Below, piece by piece: positions 25,816 through 34,140 of a DNA stretch of 64,000 nucleotides. How positions within the stretch are numbered: the first letter of the stretch is position 1; every line of letters begins with the position of its first letter. This DNA comes from JALZMG01 sp963844175 (GTDB lineage Bacteria > Actinomycetota > Acidimicrobiia > Acidimicrobiales > Ilumatobacteraceae): positions 5,551 to 69,550 of the forward strand of contig CAWJNE010000026.1 of NCBI GenBank assembly GCA_963844175.1, in the 5' to 3' direction. The position numbers were made by a program, and so were the translations under genes. The notes beneath the pieces are model-generated. The model made no database searches. It was not told where the DNA came from and saw only the letters and a program-made list of their open reading frames with translations.

Positions 25816-26463
25816 GTGCGTACGCAGCCTTCGATCGATCCGATCGTCTTGGTCGCCCCACACCCCGATGACGAGGTCTTCGGGGCCGGGGCGCTGCTGC
25901 GGTTGGTGTGCGGGCAGGGCCATCGGGTGCAGCTGGTCGCCGTCACCGATGGCGAGGCGGCGTGGGGCGCGCAGCCGGCGACGACCCGTCGGAGGCTTGT
26001 CGCGGCTCGCCTCGCGGAGCGTGTGGACGCGCTCCATGAACTCGGTGTCGCCGAACACGTGGACGTCCTGCGCCTCGGCCTTCCCGATGGCCGCGTGGGC
26101 GACCACGAGGGCGCGCTGGAGGGCTGCCTCGTCGAACTTGGCGCCCGCACGGTGATCACGACGTGGCGACAGGACGGGCACCCGGACCACGAGGCGGCCG
26201 GTCGGGCCGCGGCGGCGGCCGCTGGGCGCCTCGGTGCCGAGCTGTGGGAGTACGTCGTCTGGGCCGAGCTTCGCGGGCGGCTCGTCGACGGCCATCGCAT
26301 GGCGATGTGGTCGGTGCCGATGGACACCGTGACGCGGACCGCCAAGGCGCGTGCGGCACGGTGCTTCCGCAGCCAGCTGGAACCCAGCCCGGATGGGCGC
26401 CCGGTGGTGCCGCAGCGACTCGTCGAGCGATTGGCCGCTGGTCCCGAGTTGCTCCTGGCGTGA
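25816..26463 (+). CDS. PIG-L/LmbE-type zinc deacetylase
   Basis: A 215 aa protein with the N-terminal zinc motif APHPDDE (residues 15-20) and the second motif TWRQDGHPDHEAAG, which supplies the third ligand. Relatives remove acetyl groups from GlcNAc conjugates such as GlcNAc-PI and mycothiol precursors. The GTG at 25816 follows the peptide gene by 14 bp, and the stop overlaps the methyltransferase start by 4 bp. It is the first enzyme of a four-enzyme coupled operon; its substrate is probably a saccharide made by that operon. Confidence 0.85.
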   Translation: MRTQPSIDPIVLVAPHPDDEVFGAGALLRLVCGQGHRVQLVAVTDGEAAWGAQPATTRRRLVAARLAERVDALHELGVAEHVDVLRLGLPDGRVGDHEGALEGCLVELGARTVITTWRQDGHPDHEAAGRAAAAAAGRLGAELWEYVVWAELRGRLVDGHRMAMWSVPMDTVTRTAKARAARCFRSQLEPSPDGRPVVPQRLVERLAAGPELLLA

Positions 26464-27035
26464 AGCAGGTCCCGATCGACGACTTCGAGCGCCGCTACCA
26501 GCACGATCCCGACCCGTGGCGGTTCGCCACCTCCGCCTACGAGCTCCGCCGTTTCGACATCACTGCGGCATGCCTGCCCGAGGATGGGTTCCGGCGCGGC
26601 TTCGAGCCGGGCTGCGCCGGCGGCGAGCTGACGGTCCGGCTGGCACGGCGCGGCGCACAGCTCGTGTCCTGGGACGGTTCGCCGACGATCGTGGCGCACG
26701 CTCGGCTGCGGTTGGAGGCGGCCGGGGTCGACAACGTGGAGTTGGCCGTCGGGGCGATCCCGGCGCGTTGGCCGACGGGCCAGTTCGACCTGGTGGTGCT
26801 CAGCGAGATCGGCTACTACTTCGACCACGACGGGCTGGCCGACGTCGTGCGGCGGGTCATCGGGTGCCTCGACGTCGGCGGGACGCTCTTGGCCACGCAC
26901 TGGCTCGGAGCGTCCGCCGACCACCTGCTGTCCGGGGACGAGGTCCACGCGGCGCTCGGCACGGCGGACGGTCTGGCCCACGTCGGAGGCGTGCGCGACC
27001 CGGGGTTCCGCATCGACTGGTGGCGGCGAGCGTGA
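26460..27035 (+). CDS. SAM-dependent methyltransferase, NodS-like
   Basis: A 191 aa class-I methyltransferase. It opens FERRYQHDPDPWRFATSAYELRRFDITAACLP, which closely follows the NodS pattern (nodulation N-methyltransferase). Motif I is RGFEPGCAGGELTVRLARRG; the acidic loop is LVSWDGS, and FDLVVLSEIGYYF is motif IV. It starts with GTG at 26460 (GTGA overlap) and ends overlapping the glycosyltransferase start the same way. In NodS the substrate is the free amine left by a deacetylase, which matches the PIG-L gene just upstream. Confidence 0.82.
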   Translation: MKQVPIDDFERRYQHDPDPWRFATSAYELRRFDITAACLPEDGFRRGFEPGCAGGELTVRLARRGAQLVSWDGSPTIVAHARLRLEAAGVDNVELAVGAIPARWPTGQFDLVVLSEIGYYFDHDGLADVVRRVIGCLDVGGTLLATHWLGASADHLLSGDEVHAALGTADGLAHVGGVRDPGFRIDWWRRA

Positions 27036-27730
27036 GCCCGGAACACGTGCTGGTGGTGGTCCCGGCGCGGGACGAGGAGGACTCGATCGCCGCCTGTGTG
27101 GGATCGCTCCTGGTGGCCGGGGCCGTGGCAGGGATCGACGGCCTCGACGTCATCGTCGTGGCCGACTCCTGCTCCGACCGCACGGCGATCGTCGCCCGGC
27201 GCGAACTGCGCAACCGCGGGGTGGTGGTGGAGACCCAGGTCGGCTCGGCGGGCCGGGCTCGCGCCATCGGCACGTCCGTCGGGCTGCGCCGGACCCGCGT
27301 CCCCCTGCACCTGATCTGGACCGCCCACACCGATGCTGATTCGAGGGTGCACCCCGGTTGGCTGACCGTCCACCAACGCGCTGCCGAGGCCGGCGTGGCG
27401 GCGATCGCGGGGGTCGTCGAGGTCGATTCATTCGACGACCACGGACCGCACACGGCGAGACGTCACCGCCTCGGGTACGGGGGCCACGGCGATGAACACC
27501 CGCATGTGCACGGGGCCAACCTGGGGGTGCGCGCCGACGCCTATCGGGCCGTCGGCGGATGGTCGGCGCTGACCACCGGGGAGGACCACGCGCTGTGGCT
27601 CGCCGTCCGCCGGGCCGGCTACCCGTGTCGTTCGACGAGGGCGCTGCCGGTGATCACGAGCGGCCGGCGGTTCGGTCGGGCGCCGGCCGGCTTCGCCGCC
27701 GACCTCCGAGCGCTGGACGCGGCCGGATGA
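27032..27730 (+). CDS. Family 2 glycosyltransferase
   Basis: A 232 aa GT-A enzyme: VLVVVPARDEEDSIAACVGSLL, DVIVVADSCSDRTAIVARR, WTAHTDADSRVHPGWL with the metal-binding DAD, and a GEDHALWLAVRRAGY acceptor/catalytic segment. There is no membrane anchor. It overlaps both neighbours by 4 bp (GTGA upstream, ATGA downstream), so the operon is made as a unit. The sugar and the acceptor are unknown. Confidence 0.83.
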   Translation: MSPEHVLVVVPARDEEDSIAACVGSLLVAGAVAGIDGLDVIVVADSCSDRTAIVARRELRNRGVVVETQVGSAGRARAIGTSVGLRRTRVPLHLIWTAHTDADSRVHPGWLTVHQRAAEAGVAAIAGVVEVDSFDDHGPHTARRHRLGYGGHGDEHPHVHGANLGVRADAYRAVGGWSALTTGEDHALWLAVRRAGYPCRSTRALPVITSGRRFGRAPAGFAADLRALDAAG

Positions 27731-28692
27731 GTCCGGTCGAGGAGCGGCTGCGGGAGCTCAACGAGGGCGGCGCCCTCGTCCTGCCACCGCCGGCCGGCGG
27801 CGCCACCGTCGAGCGCCTGCGAGCCCTGCGACGACTCGCCGCGACGGAGGACCTGTCGGTGGCGCGGCTGGCCGAGGCGCACACGGACGCCGTCGCCATC
27901 CTCGCCGAAGCCGGCCGCGCCCTCCCCCACCCGGCGGACGGCTCGGACCTCGCACTGGCGGGAGTGTGGGCCTCCCGGTTCGGGGGCCAGGACCTGCGGG
28001 CCGAGCGCACCGCATCCGGGTGGCACCTCGCCGGTCGGCTGGCCTTCTGCAGCGGCGCAACCCTCCTCGACCTCGCGCTGGTGGATGCGCAGCTGCCCGA
28101 CGGGCAGCGACAACTGTTCGTCGTGCCGTTGCGTGACGGCGGCCTCGCCGTCGAGTCCAGCCGGTGGCACGTCACGGCGCTGGCGGCGACGGCCACGGCG
28201 TCGGTCTCGTTCGATCTCGACGTGGCGGAGGAGGCAGCCGTCGGGGAGCCGGGCTTCTACCTCGAGCGGCCCGGCTTCTGGCACGGCGCAATCGGAGTGG
28301 CGGCCTGCTGGGCCGGCGGGGCACGGGCCGTGCACGAAGCGACGCTGCGGCACGCCCCGACCGATCGTCCTCACGCCGCCGCCAACGTCGGCCGCACCGC
28401 CGGCGAGTGCTGGGCGATGGAGGCGATCCTCGATCGAGCTGGCGCGGACATCGACGCCGTGCCGAGCGCCGTGGACCTGGCCTACGCCCTGCAGCTCCGC
28501 CAGCTGGTGGCGGCGGCGTGCGACCGGGTGCTCTCGGCGAGCCGGCGAGCGACGGGCCCCGGCCCGTACGTCTTCGACGATCGGCACGCCCAGCGGATCG
28601 ACGACCTCGCCCTCTACATCGAGCAGCAACACCACGAGGCCGATCTGGCCGAGGTGGGCGACGACGCGCTGCGCCGTGATCGCCGGCCGTGA
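27727..28692 (+). CDS. Acyl-CoA-dehydrogenase-like protein
   Basis: A 321 aa protein with a shortened acyl-CoA dehydrogenase pattern: LALAGVWASRFGGQDLRAERTASGWHLAGRLAFCSGATLLDLALVDA (middle beta domain) and a helical C-terminus (GFWHGAIGVAACWAGGARAVHEATL). It is shorter than the typical 380 aa, mainly at the N-terminus, and I do not see a clear catalytic Glu. It starts with ATG at 27727 (ATGA overlap). PIG-L, NodS-like, GT2 and acyl-CoA-dehydrogenase genes recur together in other bacteria, as far as I recall, with unknown product. Confidence 0.72.
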   Translation: MSPVEERLRELNEGGALVLPPPAGGATVERLRALRRLAATEDLSVARLAEAHTDAVAILAEAGRALPHPADGSDLALAGVWASRFGGQDLRAERTASGWHLAGRLAFCSGATLLDLALVDAQLPDGQRQLFVVPLRDGGLAVESSRWHVTALAATATASVSFDLDVAEEAAVGEPGFYLERPGFWHGAIGVAACWAGGARAVHEATLRHAPTDRPHAAANVGRTAGECWAMEAILDRAGADIDAVPSAVDLAYALQLRQLVAAACDRVLSASRRATGPGPYVFDDRHAQRIDDLALYIEQQHHEADLAEVGDDALRRDRRP

Positions 28693-28730
28693 TGGTTTCG
28701 GACCTTGTTCGGGCGGCTGCTCAGGGGCCA

Positions 28731-28745
28731 GGGGCGCGCCGCCCC
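28731..28745. terminator. Short perfect hairpin between convergent genes
   Basis: GGGGCG-CGC-CGCCCC forms a perfect 6-bp stem. It lies in the 63-bp gap between the acyl-CoA-dehydrogenase-like gene and the convergent DUF3140 gene. A terminator role is inferred from position; there is no T-run. Confidence 0.4.
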
Positions 28746-28755
28746 GGCCGGCGGC

Positions 28756-29094
28756 TCAGCGCTTCGACGGGTCGTGGCCCCAGTTCATCAGCGACGCCCT
28801 CCACTTGATCTCCTTGACGTCGCCCGAGGGGCGCTGGGCCAGGTGGCGCTTCACGTAGCCGACGACCTTGCGCATGTGCCGGGCGTCATTGGAGGTCAGG
28901 TCGGCCTTCTTGGTCCGCAGGATCGACACGATCCGCCGACCTGAGGCGTGACCCGTCGACGCGCCGCCTCCGCGCTGCTGGCCGACGTCCTCGGACCGGT
29001 CGCGGTCGAGCCACTCCTCGAGCTGCGACGCGCTCATGTTGACGTGCTGCTTGAAGGCCGTGTAGGTCTCGTCCACGTCCGGCGTGGTGGGCAC
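28756..29094 (-). CDS. DUF3140 protein
   Basis: A 112 aa soluble protein with the family pattern YTAFKQHVNMSASQLEEWLD, GRRIVSILRTKKADLTSNDARHMRKVVGYVKRHLAQRP and a C-terminal WRASLMNWGHDP. The function is unknown; relatives are often annotated as DNA-binding proteins, which I cannot confirm. The start is a GTG at 29092-29094, four bases past the upstream stop, so the two small genes are probably co-translated. Confidence 0.82.
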   Translation of the reverse strand: MPTTPDVDETYTAFKQHVNMSASQLEEWLDRDRSEDVGQQRGGGASTGHASGRRIVSILRTKKADLTSNDARHMRKVVGYVKRHLAQRPSGDVKEIKWRASLMNWGHDPSKR

Positions 29095-29098
29095 GGCG

Positions 29099-29320
29099 TC
29101 AGCTCTCGTCGGTGTAGGCGCGGCGGCCCTGGTCGGGGTCGATGTGCTCGCCGTGACGGGCTTCCTGCTCCTCGCGGCCGTCGGCCCGCTGCTCGAACAG
29201 CTCCTCGGCGCGCTCCTCCCCCACCTCTTCGACCAGCTCGTCGGCCACCTCCGCGTCGCGGTCGACGCTCTGGCCGAACCAGTCGTCGACCTTGCTGTCC
29301 TCACCCGGCTCGTTCGACAT
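29099..29320 (-). CDS. Small acidic protein
   Basis: A 73 aa protein rich in Glu/Asp (DSKVDDWFGQSVDRDAEVADELVEEVGEERAEELFEQ). It looks helical and soluble. A strong GAGAGGAG site precedes the ATG at 29318-29320. It is the first gene of a pair with the DUF3140 gene. Function unknown. Confidence 0.65.
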   Translation of the reverse strand: MSNEPGEDSKVDDWFGQSVDRDAEVADELVEEVGEERAEELFEQRADGREEQEARHGEHIDPDQGRRAYTDES

Positions 29321-29456
29321 CTCACACGCTCCTCTCGGGCGCCTCCGTACCCGGTCGATGCCCGGGCCATCCCTCGCCGAACCCGCCAGGCCGCCCGGAT
29401 CGGCGGTCTACGCTCCGAGCACCAGCAACCGATCGGGCTGACGTCGAGGAGGCGAG

Positions 29457-30164
29457 ATGGTTTCGAGGAGGGGCTCACTACTGCGCAGGTCGTCGCTCGT
29501 TGCGGCCGTGGCGATCTTCACCGCTTCGTCGGTCGCGGAGGCCGGCCCGCTCGTCGCCTACGGCAAATCCGATGCGGAGAGCATCGCCTTGCTGCACGGC
29601 TACTACCCGGGCTACTGGTGGGACCACACGGACCTGACCGTTGCCGTCCAGGCGGCTCGGAACGTCGATCCGGAGCTGCGTGAAGCGATCCACGATGCGA
29701 TCGCGACGTGGAGCGAGGCATTGGAGGAGAACTTCCCGACGGTGTCGCTGACCGACGTGACGGACACGGCCCGCAACTCGCACCGCGCCGACATCGTCGT
29801 GCACTACGTGCCCCACGCCGGCGGCATCGTCTGGGGCGGTTACGCCCTGTGCGGGGACCACAAGTGCAACAACATCCTGGTCCGTTCCGACGTGCCGGAT
29901 CTGATCGACGTCGGCGTTCCCAACTACGACGCCGAGCGGGTGTACCGGGTGGCGCTGCACGAGCTCGGCCACGCGCTGGGTCTCGGCCACGCCGAGCCGC
30001 TCGACGAGACGACCGACCTGATGGGATACGGGTGGAGCGCCCCCGAACCCGACACGACCCCCGTCCTGTCGGAGTGCGACTTCAAGGCGCTCCGCGTCGT
30101 GTTCGGGTGGGCCGTCGAGGGCGTCGACCCGTACCCGTCGACCGCCACCTCGGTGACCTGCTAG
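29457..30164 (+). CDS. Secreted matrixin-type zinc metalloprotease
   Basis: A 235 aa protein with an N-terminal signal peptide (SSLVAAVAIFTASSVAEA). The catalytic motif HELGHALGLGH has the HExxHxxGxxH pattern of metzincins, and MGYG about 17 residues later is the Met-turn. The region before it (REAIHDAIATWSEAL) fits the first helix of matrixins. There is no pro-domain cysteine switch visible. The ATG at 29457 follows GAGGAGG. The likely location is extracellular. Confidence 0.82.
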   Translation: MVSRRGSLLRRSSLVAAVAIFTASSVAEAGPLVAYGKSDAESIALLHGYYPGYWWDHTDLTVAVQAARNVDPELREAIHDAIATWSEALEENFPTVSLTDVTDTARNSHRADIVVHYVPHAGGIVWGGYALCGDHKCNNILVRSDVPDLIDVGVPNYDAERVYRVALHELGHALGLGHAEPLDETTDLMGYGWSAPEPDTTPVLSECDFKALRVVFGWAVEGVDPYPSTATSVTC

Positions 30165-30186
30165 ATCGTCCGGACCGGAGACCGAC

Positions 30187-30621
30187 ATGCCTGGTGGCGG
30201 CCACGTCACCGCGACGTGGGACAAGCAGCCGATCAACGTGCGCATCGTCGGACCGGTGGGCCGTGCCACCGAGGTCATCGAGCACGTCGACGGCACCGAT
30301 CCATCGACCGTCCACACCCTGCCCGGCCGCACCCGCTTCGAGCCGCTCCTGCTCGAACGTGACATCACCTCGGACCACCGGTTCGAGGACTGGGCCGACC
30401 TCGTCGTCAGCGCCAGCGCCAGCGCCTCGCCGGCGCCGGTGTTCCGCAAGGACGTCGTGATCCAGATCTTCGACGCCACGGGCGCCCCCGTGGTGTCGTT
30501 CAAGCTGCTCCACGCGTGGCCCTCGACCTACCGGGCGCTCGCCCGGTTCGACGGCCGAGCCGACACGCCGCCGTCCGAGGTGCTCGAGTTGCGCCACGAC
30601 GGATGGGTACGCCTCACCTGA
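30187..30621 (+). CDS. Phage-tail-tube-like protein (T4 gp19 family), solitary
   Basis: A 144 aa protein whose pattern ATEVIEHVDGTDPSTVHTLPGRTRFEPLLLERDIT...DWADLV...RKDVVIQIFDATGAPVVSFKLLHAWPSTY...EVLELRHDGW matches tail-tube proteins of contractile phages and phage-derived injection systems. No sheath, baseplate, spike or ATPase gene is adjacent. It starts 22 bp after the matrixin gene on the same strand. It may be a relic or a repurposed protein. Confidence 0.72.
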   Translation: MPGGGHVTATWDKQPINVRIVGPVGRATEVIEHVDGTDPSTVHTLPGRTRFEPLLLERDITSDHRFEDWADLVVSASASASPAPVFRKDVVIQIFDATGAPVVSFKLLHAWPSTYRALARFDGRADTPPSEVLELRHDGWVRLT

Positions 30622-30788
30622 GGAGACTCGCCGTCGCTCGCAGTCGCCAGACGGTCCGAGCTCCTGCCGTTCGAGCGCGGACGGTGCGGTCCGCTGACGA
30701 GCCGCACAGATCTCGAAAGCGACCGGAGGTCAGGCGGCGCAGGCGGGTCGGGACGTCATTCACGTGTCGCCGGCGCTGTCGGGGTCGG

Positions 30789-31283
30789 CTACTCCAGCCC
30801 CTCGACCTGCGGCGCCGCGGCGTCGACTTCGGCAACCGCTTCATCGGTGGGACTCAGCACGTGGAGCTCACCACCGAGTCTGGCGAGCTTGTCGGAGACG
30901 ATGGACGCCTCAGTCGACGCGACCAGGGCCCCGACCGCGGCCTGCCCGTTCGACAACGCATCGGCAATCTCGTCGCGTTTGGCACTGTCGACCCCGAGTC
31001 CCTTGTGATGAAGCCCACCGAGCACACCGCCCGCGAGGGCCCCGGCAAGCAGCCCCGGCGGCGTGAGGGCGGCGAGCACCACGCCGATGCCGGCGCCTTT
31101 CCCCCAGCTGCGGCGGCCGATCTTGTGCGTCTTGACCTTGCCGTCCTCATCGAGGGCGAGAATGCCGATCGAGTTCAGCTTCACGTCGTCGTCGAACTCG
31201 TCCCAGTCCTTGAGCGACTGGGCAGCGGCGTCGGCCGCCGCCTCGTCCGGAAAGATGGCTACTACGACTTGCTTGTCGCCCAT
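30789..31283 (-). CDS. DUF1269-domain protein
   Basis: A 164 aa protein: VVVAIFPDEAAADAAAQSLKDW at the N-terminus, a Gly-rich hydrophobic stretch GKGAGIGVVLAALTPPGLLAGALAGGVLGGL (about residues 64-95), and a C-terminal ferredoxin-like half (GQAAVGALVASTEASIVSDKL). This is the DUF1269 membrane-associated family. CAGGAG lies 10 nt before the ATG at 31281-31283. Function unknown; many members sit in stress loci. Confidence 0.75.
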   Translation of the reverse strand: MGDKQVVVAIFPDEAAADAAAQSLKDWDEFDDDVKLNSIGILALDEDGKVKTHKIGRRSWGKGAGIGVVLAALTPPGLLAGALAGGVLGGLHHKGLGVDSAKRDEIADALSNGQAAVGALVASTEASIVSDKLARLGGELHVLSPTDEAVAEVDAAAPQVEGLE

Positions 31284-31507
31284 GTCGGTCGCTCCTGTGT
31301 CGGGTGTCGTCAAGATTCCCTCGGGCAGCATGCTCAGCAGACCGCGCTGGGTCAAGGGCACTCCTCGGCGTCGACCACGATCGGCTCGAAGTCTCGGGCA
31401 TGAGGGCGCCGCCGGACCGCGCGTCGGCCGAACGGGTCCCCCATGTTGTTCAGATCCCAGATCTCGAGGCCGGGTTCAGCTGGTCGAGCGGATGCGAGGT
31501 GGTGCGG

Positions 31508-31963
31508 TCACCCGCCTGTCGTGGTGGTCGCGCCACCGGCGGTGCAAATCGCAGTGTTGAGCGTCGCGACGCTCGCCTGCACCGTGGCCGCCTGCGGCTT
31601 GGCCGCATCGAGGACCGACTGGACCGCCTGATCGTCGGGGGCGTCTTCGAGCTGGTCGCGGAGCGTGTCGGCCTGCGTCTGCAAGTTCTGCCACTCTGCT
31701 TCGCCGAGGTCTGCGGCGCTGTCGACCATGTCGTCACGGGTCGACCTCACCTCGTCGGCAGCCGATTCGTAGTCGTCCTGGCTGGCCGTGGCCGGATCAA
31801 GCGCGGCCAGATCATCGACCGCTACGCCGTAGGAGGCGAGATCCTCACAGAACGCGGTGTTCGCTTCGGCGACGTCGGACTTGTCGTCATCATCGCCACA
31901 GGCACTCAGCGCGACCACGCTGAGCAGGCCCAGCCCGAGACCGAACCCCAACCCTCGCTTCAT
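31508..31963 (-). CDS. Putative lipoprotein, paralogue-like to 16473-16979
   Basis: A 151 aa predicted lipoprotein. Signal GFGLGLGLLSVVALSAC with a lipobox Cys at about 22, then a short DDDDK linker and a helical domain from FCEDLASYG to LNTAICTAGG, with one Cys near each end. The same layout occurs in the lipoprotein at 16473-16979. GGAGG lies close before the ATG at 31961-31963. Function unknown. Confidence 0.72.
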   Translation of the reverse strand: MKRGLGFGLGLGLLSVVALSACGDDDDKSDVAEANTAFCEDLASYGVAVDDLAALDPATASQDDYESAADEVRSTRDDMVDSAADLGEAEWQNLQTQADTLRDQLEDAPDDQAVQSVLDAAKPQAATVQASVATLNTAICTAGGATTTTGG

Positions 31964-32029
31964 CGTTCCTCCTGTCGGCCCGCCGGGCTCCGACCCTAGC
32001 CAGCAGCCGACTCGAGGCACGTCGTCCGT

Positions 32030-32512
32030 CTATGCAGCCGTCACCACAACGGCGTCCTCACGGGCGTCGAGGACGGTCCGTCCGAGGAAGCGGTCGACCA
32101 GCCGCACGGTGACGACGGCCACCACCGCGATGGAGGCGAACACGAGCACGGAGGCCGTGACGAGGAACGCCCAGCGGAGAACGGACAGGCCGCCGGTGTT
32201 GCCGATCTCCTCCGAGGCCACGCCGACGGCCGGGAAGCAGAGAAATACCGAACCCGCGCCAACGACGAGCCAACGCCACCACCGTGTCGTGAACGCTGCC
32301 ACGATGGCTCCGGGGATCATTGCCACGACGTAGATCAGGGGGATGAAGATGCTGCCGGTCAACGTGAACTCACCCGCATGATCGGCTGAGACGGTCACCA
32401 CCCGCATCAAGATCCGGGCGACCACACCGACGACGGCCCCGCTGACGATCGCCGCGCCGAAACCAAGTCCTACCAACCGCATTGCCCGCACGTGGGCCGA
32501 AGCTACGGACAC
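32030..32512 (-). CDS. Small polytopic membrane protein
   Basis: A 160 aa protein with four hydrophobic segments (about residues 15-37, 52-73, 82-97 and 113-137) and a basic C-terminal tail. No motif points to a function. The start could be the GTG at 32512 (just after GGGGAGGGT) or the ATG at 32482, which loses 10 residues. It is 66 bp upstream of the lipoprotein gene on the same strand. Confidence 0.6.
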   Translation of the reverse strand: MSVASAHVRAMRLVGLGFGAAIVSGAVVGVVARILMRVVTVSADHAGEFTLTGSIFIPLIYVVAMIPGAIVAAFTTRWWRWLVVGAGSVFLCFPAVGVASEEIGNTGGLSVLRWAFLVTASVLVFASIAVVAVVTVRLVDRFLGRTVLDAREDAVVVTAA

Positions 32513-32667
32513 CCTCCCCGTGTCGCAACGTGGACGATGACCGGCCGGAGACCGCGACCGGCACTTGCGCCCACGCGAGCGGCGATCGGCACCGGACCGA
32601 ATCGCCTGACCCGGGTCGCGGACGCAGGCTGACGCGCGGGGCGGCGCGTGTCGGAACTCGGGAGGCG

Positions 32668-34140
32668 CTACCTGGCGGACGCGGCCGACATCACGGCGAG
32701 CAGCTCGTCACGTGGCGGGCCGAGATCGGGCTGTGGTGAACGTTCATCCTTCTTGGCGTGAGCGGTGACGGAAGCGGAGAACACGTGTGGATCGGCCAAC
32801 AAGGCGTTGGGGTCGTCGAGCATGTTGAACGAGCGGAAGAAGGCTCGGAACACGTCCGGGTCGACCCGGGCGGCGGGGATGAGACCGTTGAGGATGAAGT
32901 CCCGCGCCGCCGCGGCGGCAGGATCGGGATCCGAGTCGTCGCGCAACGCTGTGTGCAGCTTGATGCGGTCGGCGTCCTGGATGCACGACGCGACGTAGTG
33001 CGGTTCGAGCTCGGTGCGCATTGCTGCGTCCATGGCGAGCGCGACCCCGACCCCATCGCGGCCGTGCTCGCGCAAGGCCGCCGACAGAGCTTCGGCTGCG
33101 ATGCCGGCCTGCGCACAGCCCTTCCCGTACCACGGGTTGGTGGTCATCGCGGCGTCCCCGATCACGACCACTCCCGTTGCGACGGGCTCGCCGTCGACGA
33201 CGAAGCGGCGGATCCGATTGGTGAGCCGAGCCATCGCCTCGACGTCGGTGATCGGGTCGGCGAGGCCATCCTCGGTCCACGGTTCGAGCGGCGTGAGGGT
33301 ACGCACCGCCGCCTCCCACGCGTCGACGTTCCGCAACGCCACCAGCTCGCGGTCCACGGTCGGCACGCCGAACGTGATCGAGAACGTGCCGTTGTCGCCG
33401 TAGAAGCCAGCGAACCCCAGGTAGCCGAGGTCGCCACCTGCGCCCTTCTCGGTCAGCACCGGCAGCTCGCGACCGTCCCGGAGCCGATAGAAGCGCGACA
33501 GGTAGATGATGCCGGTCTCGGTGTGCTCCTCGACCGGCTGGACGTCGCCGCCGAGGGCGGCGATCCATTCCATCACCGGGGAGTGGCGACCTCCGCCGAC
33601 CACGACGAGGTCGGCGTCGGCGTGGCTGCCGTCGTCGAGTCGCAGGCCACGCACGTTGGTGCCGTCGGCAATGAACGCGTCGACCCCGACGCCGCGGCGC
33701 CACGTGACGCCGGGCTCGGCGGTGACGACATTCCGGAGCACCCACTCGATCGTGAGCCGCCGACAGCACCACAGCACCAGTTCCTCGTCGCCGGGACGAG
33801 GCGCGCGATCTTCGATGCCGGGCGGCAGGATCCGCTCGACCGTCAGCTCGGTCGCACCCTGTTGGGCGAGCATGTCGAGCACGTCGGGCGCGCGCTCCTT
33901 GAGCGTGCGGCGGAGCCGCGCGAGCAGCGCGTGGGACTGGCGGGCGTGCGACGCACCGCGCCGGTCCCACTTCTCGAACGCCTCGTCGGCGGTCGCGGGG
34001 AGGTCGGTGTCGTCGCGCTCGTACACCGTGACCCGGTGGCCGTCGCGAGCGAGGAGCAGAGCTGCCAGCATGCCGGCCATACCACCGCCGACGACGGCGA
34101 TGTCCTGGGGGTCGGCGACCGGTTCGAGGTGCGTGCTCAT
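32668..34140 (-). CDS. FAD-dependent monooxygenase
   Basis: A 490 aa flavoprotein: FAD/NAD(P) fold AVVGGGMAGMLAALLLARDGHRVTVYERD at the N-terminus, and the second FAD motif VVVIGDAAMTTNPWYGKGCAQAGIAAEAL at about residues 330-360, as in group A hydroxylases and geranylgeranyl-reductase-like proteins. The substrate is unknown. The ATG overlaps the epoxide hydrolase stop by 4 bp, so the two act in one operon. A TetR gene is divergent from this operon. The pairing of oxygenase and epoxide hydrolase suggests breakdown of a hydrophobic compound. Confidence 0.82.
   Translation of the reverse strand: MSTHLEPVADPQDIAVVGGGMAGMLAALLLARDGHRVTVYERDDTDLPATADEAFEKWDRRGASHARQSHALLARLRRTLKERAPDVLDMLAQQGATELTVERILPPGIEDRAPRPGDEELVLWCCRRLTIEWVLRNVVTAEPGVTWRRGVGVDAFIADGTNVRGLRLDDGSHADADLVVVGGGRHSPVMEWIAALGGDVQPVEEHTETGIIYLSRFYRLRDGRELPVLTEKGAGGDLGYLGFAGFYGDNGTFSITFGVPTVDRELVALRNVDAWEAAVRTLTPLEPWTEDGLADPITDVEAMARLTNRIRRFVVDGEPVATGVVVIGDAAMTTNPWYGKGCAQAGIAAEALSAALREHGRDGVGVALAMDAAMRTELEPHYVASCIQDADRIKLHTALRDDSDPDPAAAAARDFILNGLIPAARVDPDVFRAFFRSFNMLDDPNALLADPHVFSASVTAHAKKDERSPQPDLGPPRDELLAVMSAASAR

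Noticed and set aside
25595..25861. Minus-strand frame with a hydrophobic stretch over the Asp-rich peptide gene
   Set aside because: The hydrophobicity is what the complement of GAC/GCC repeats produces. It overlaps two plus-strand starts and has no ribosome-binding site.
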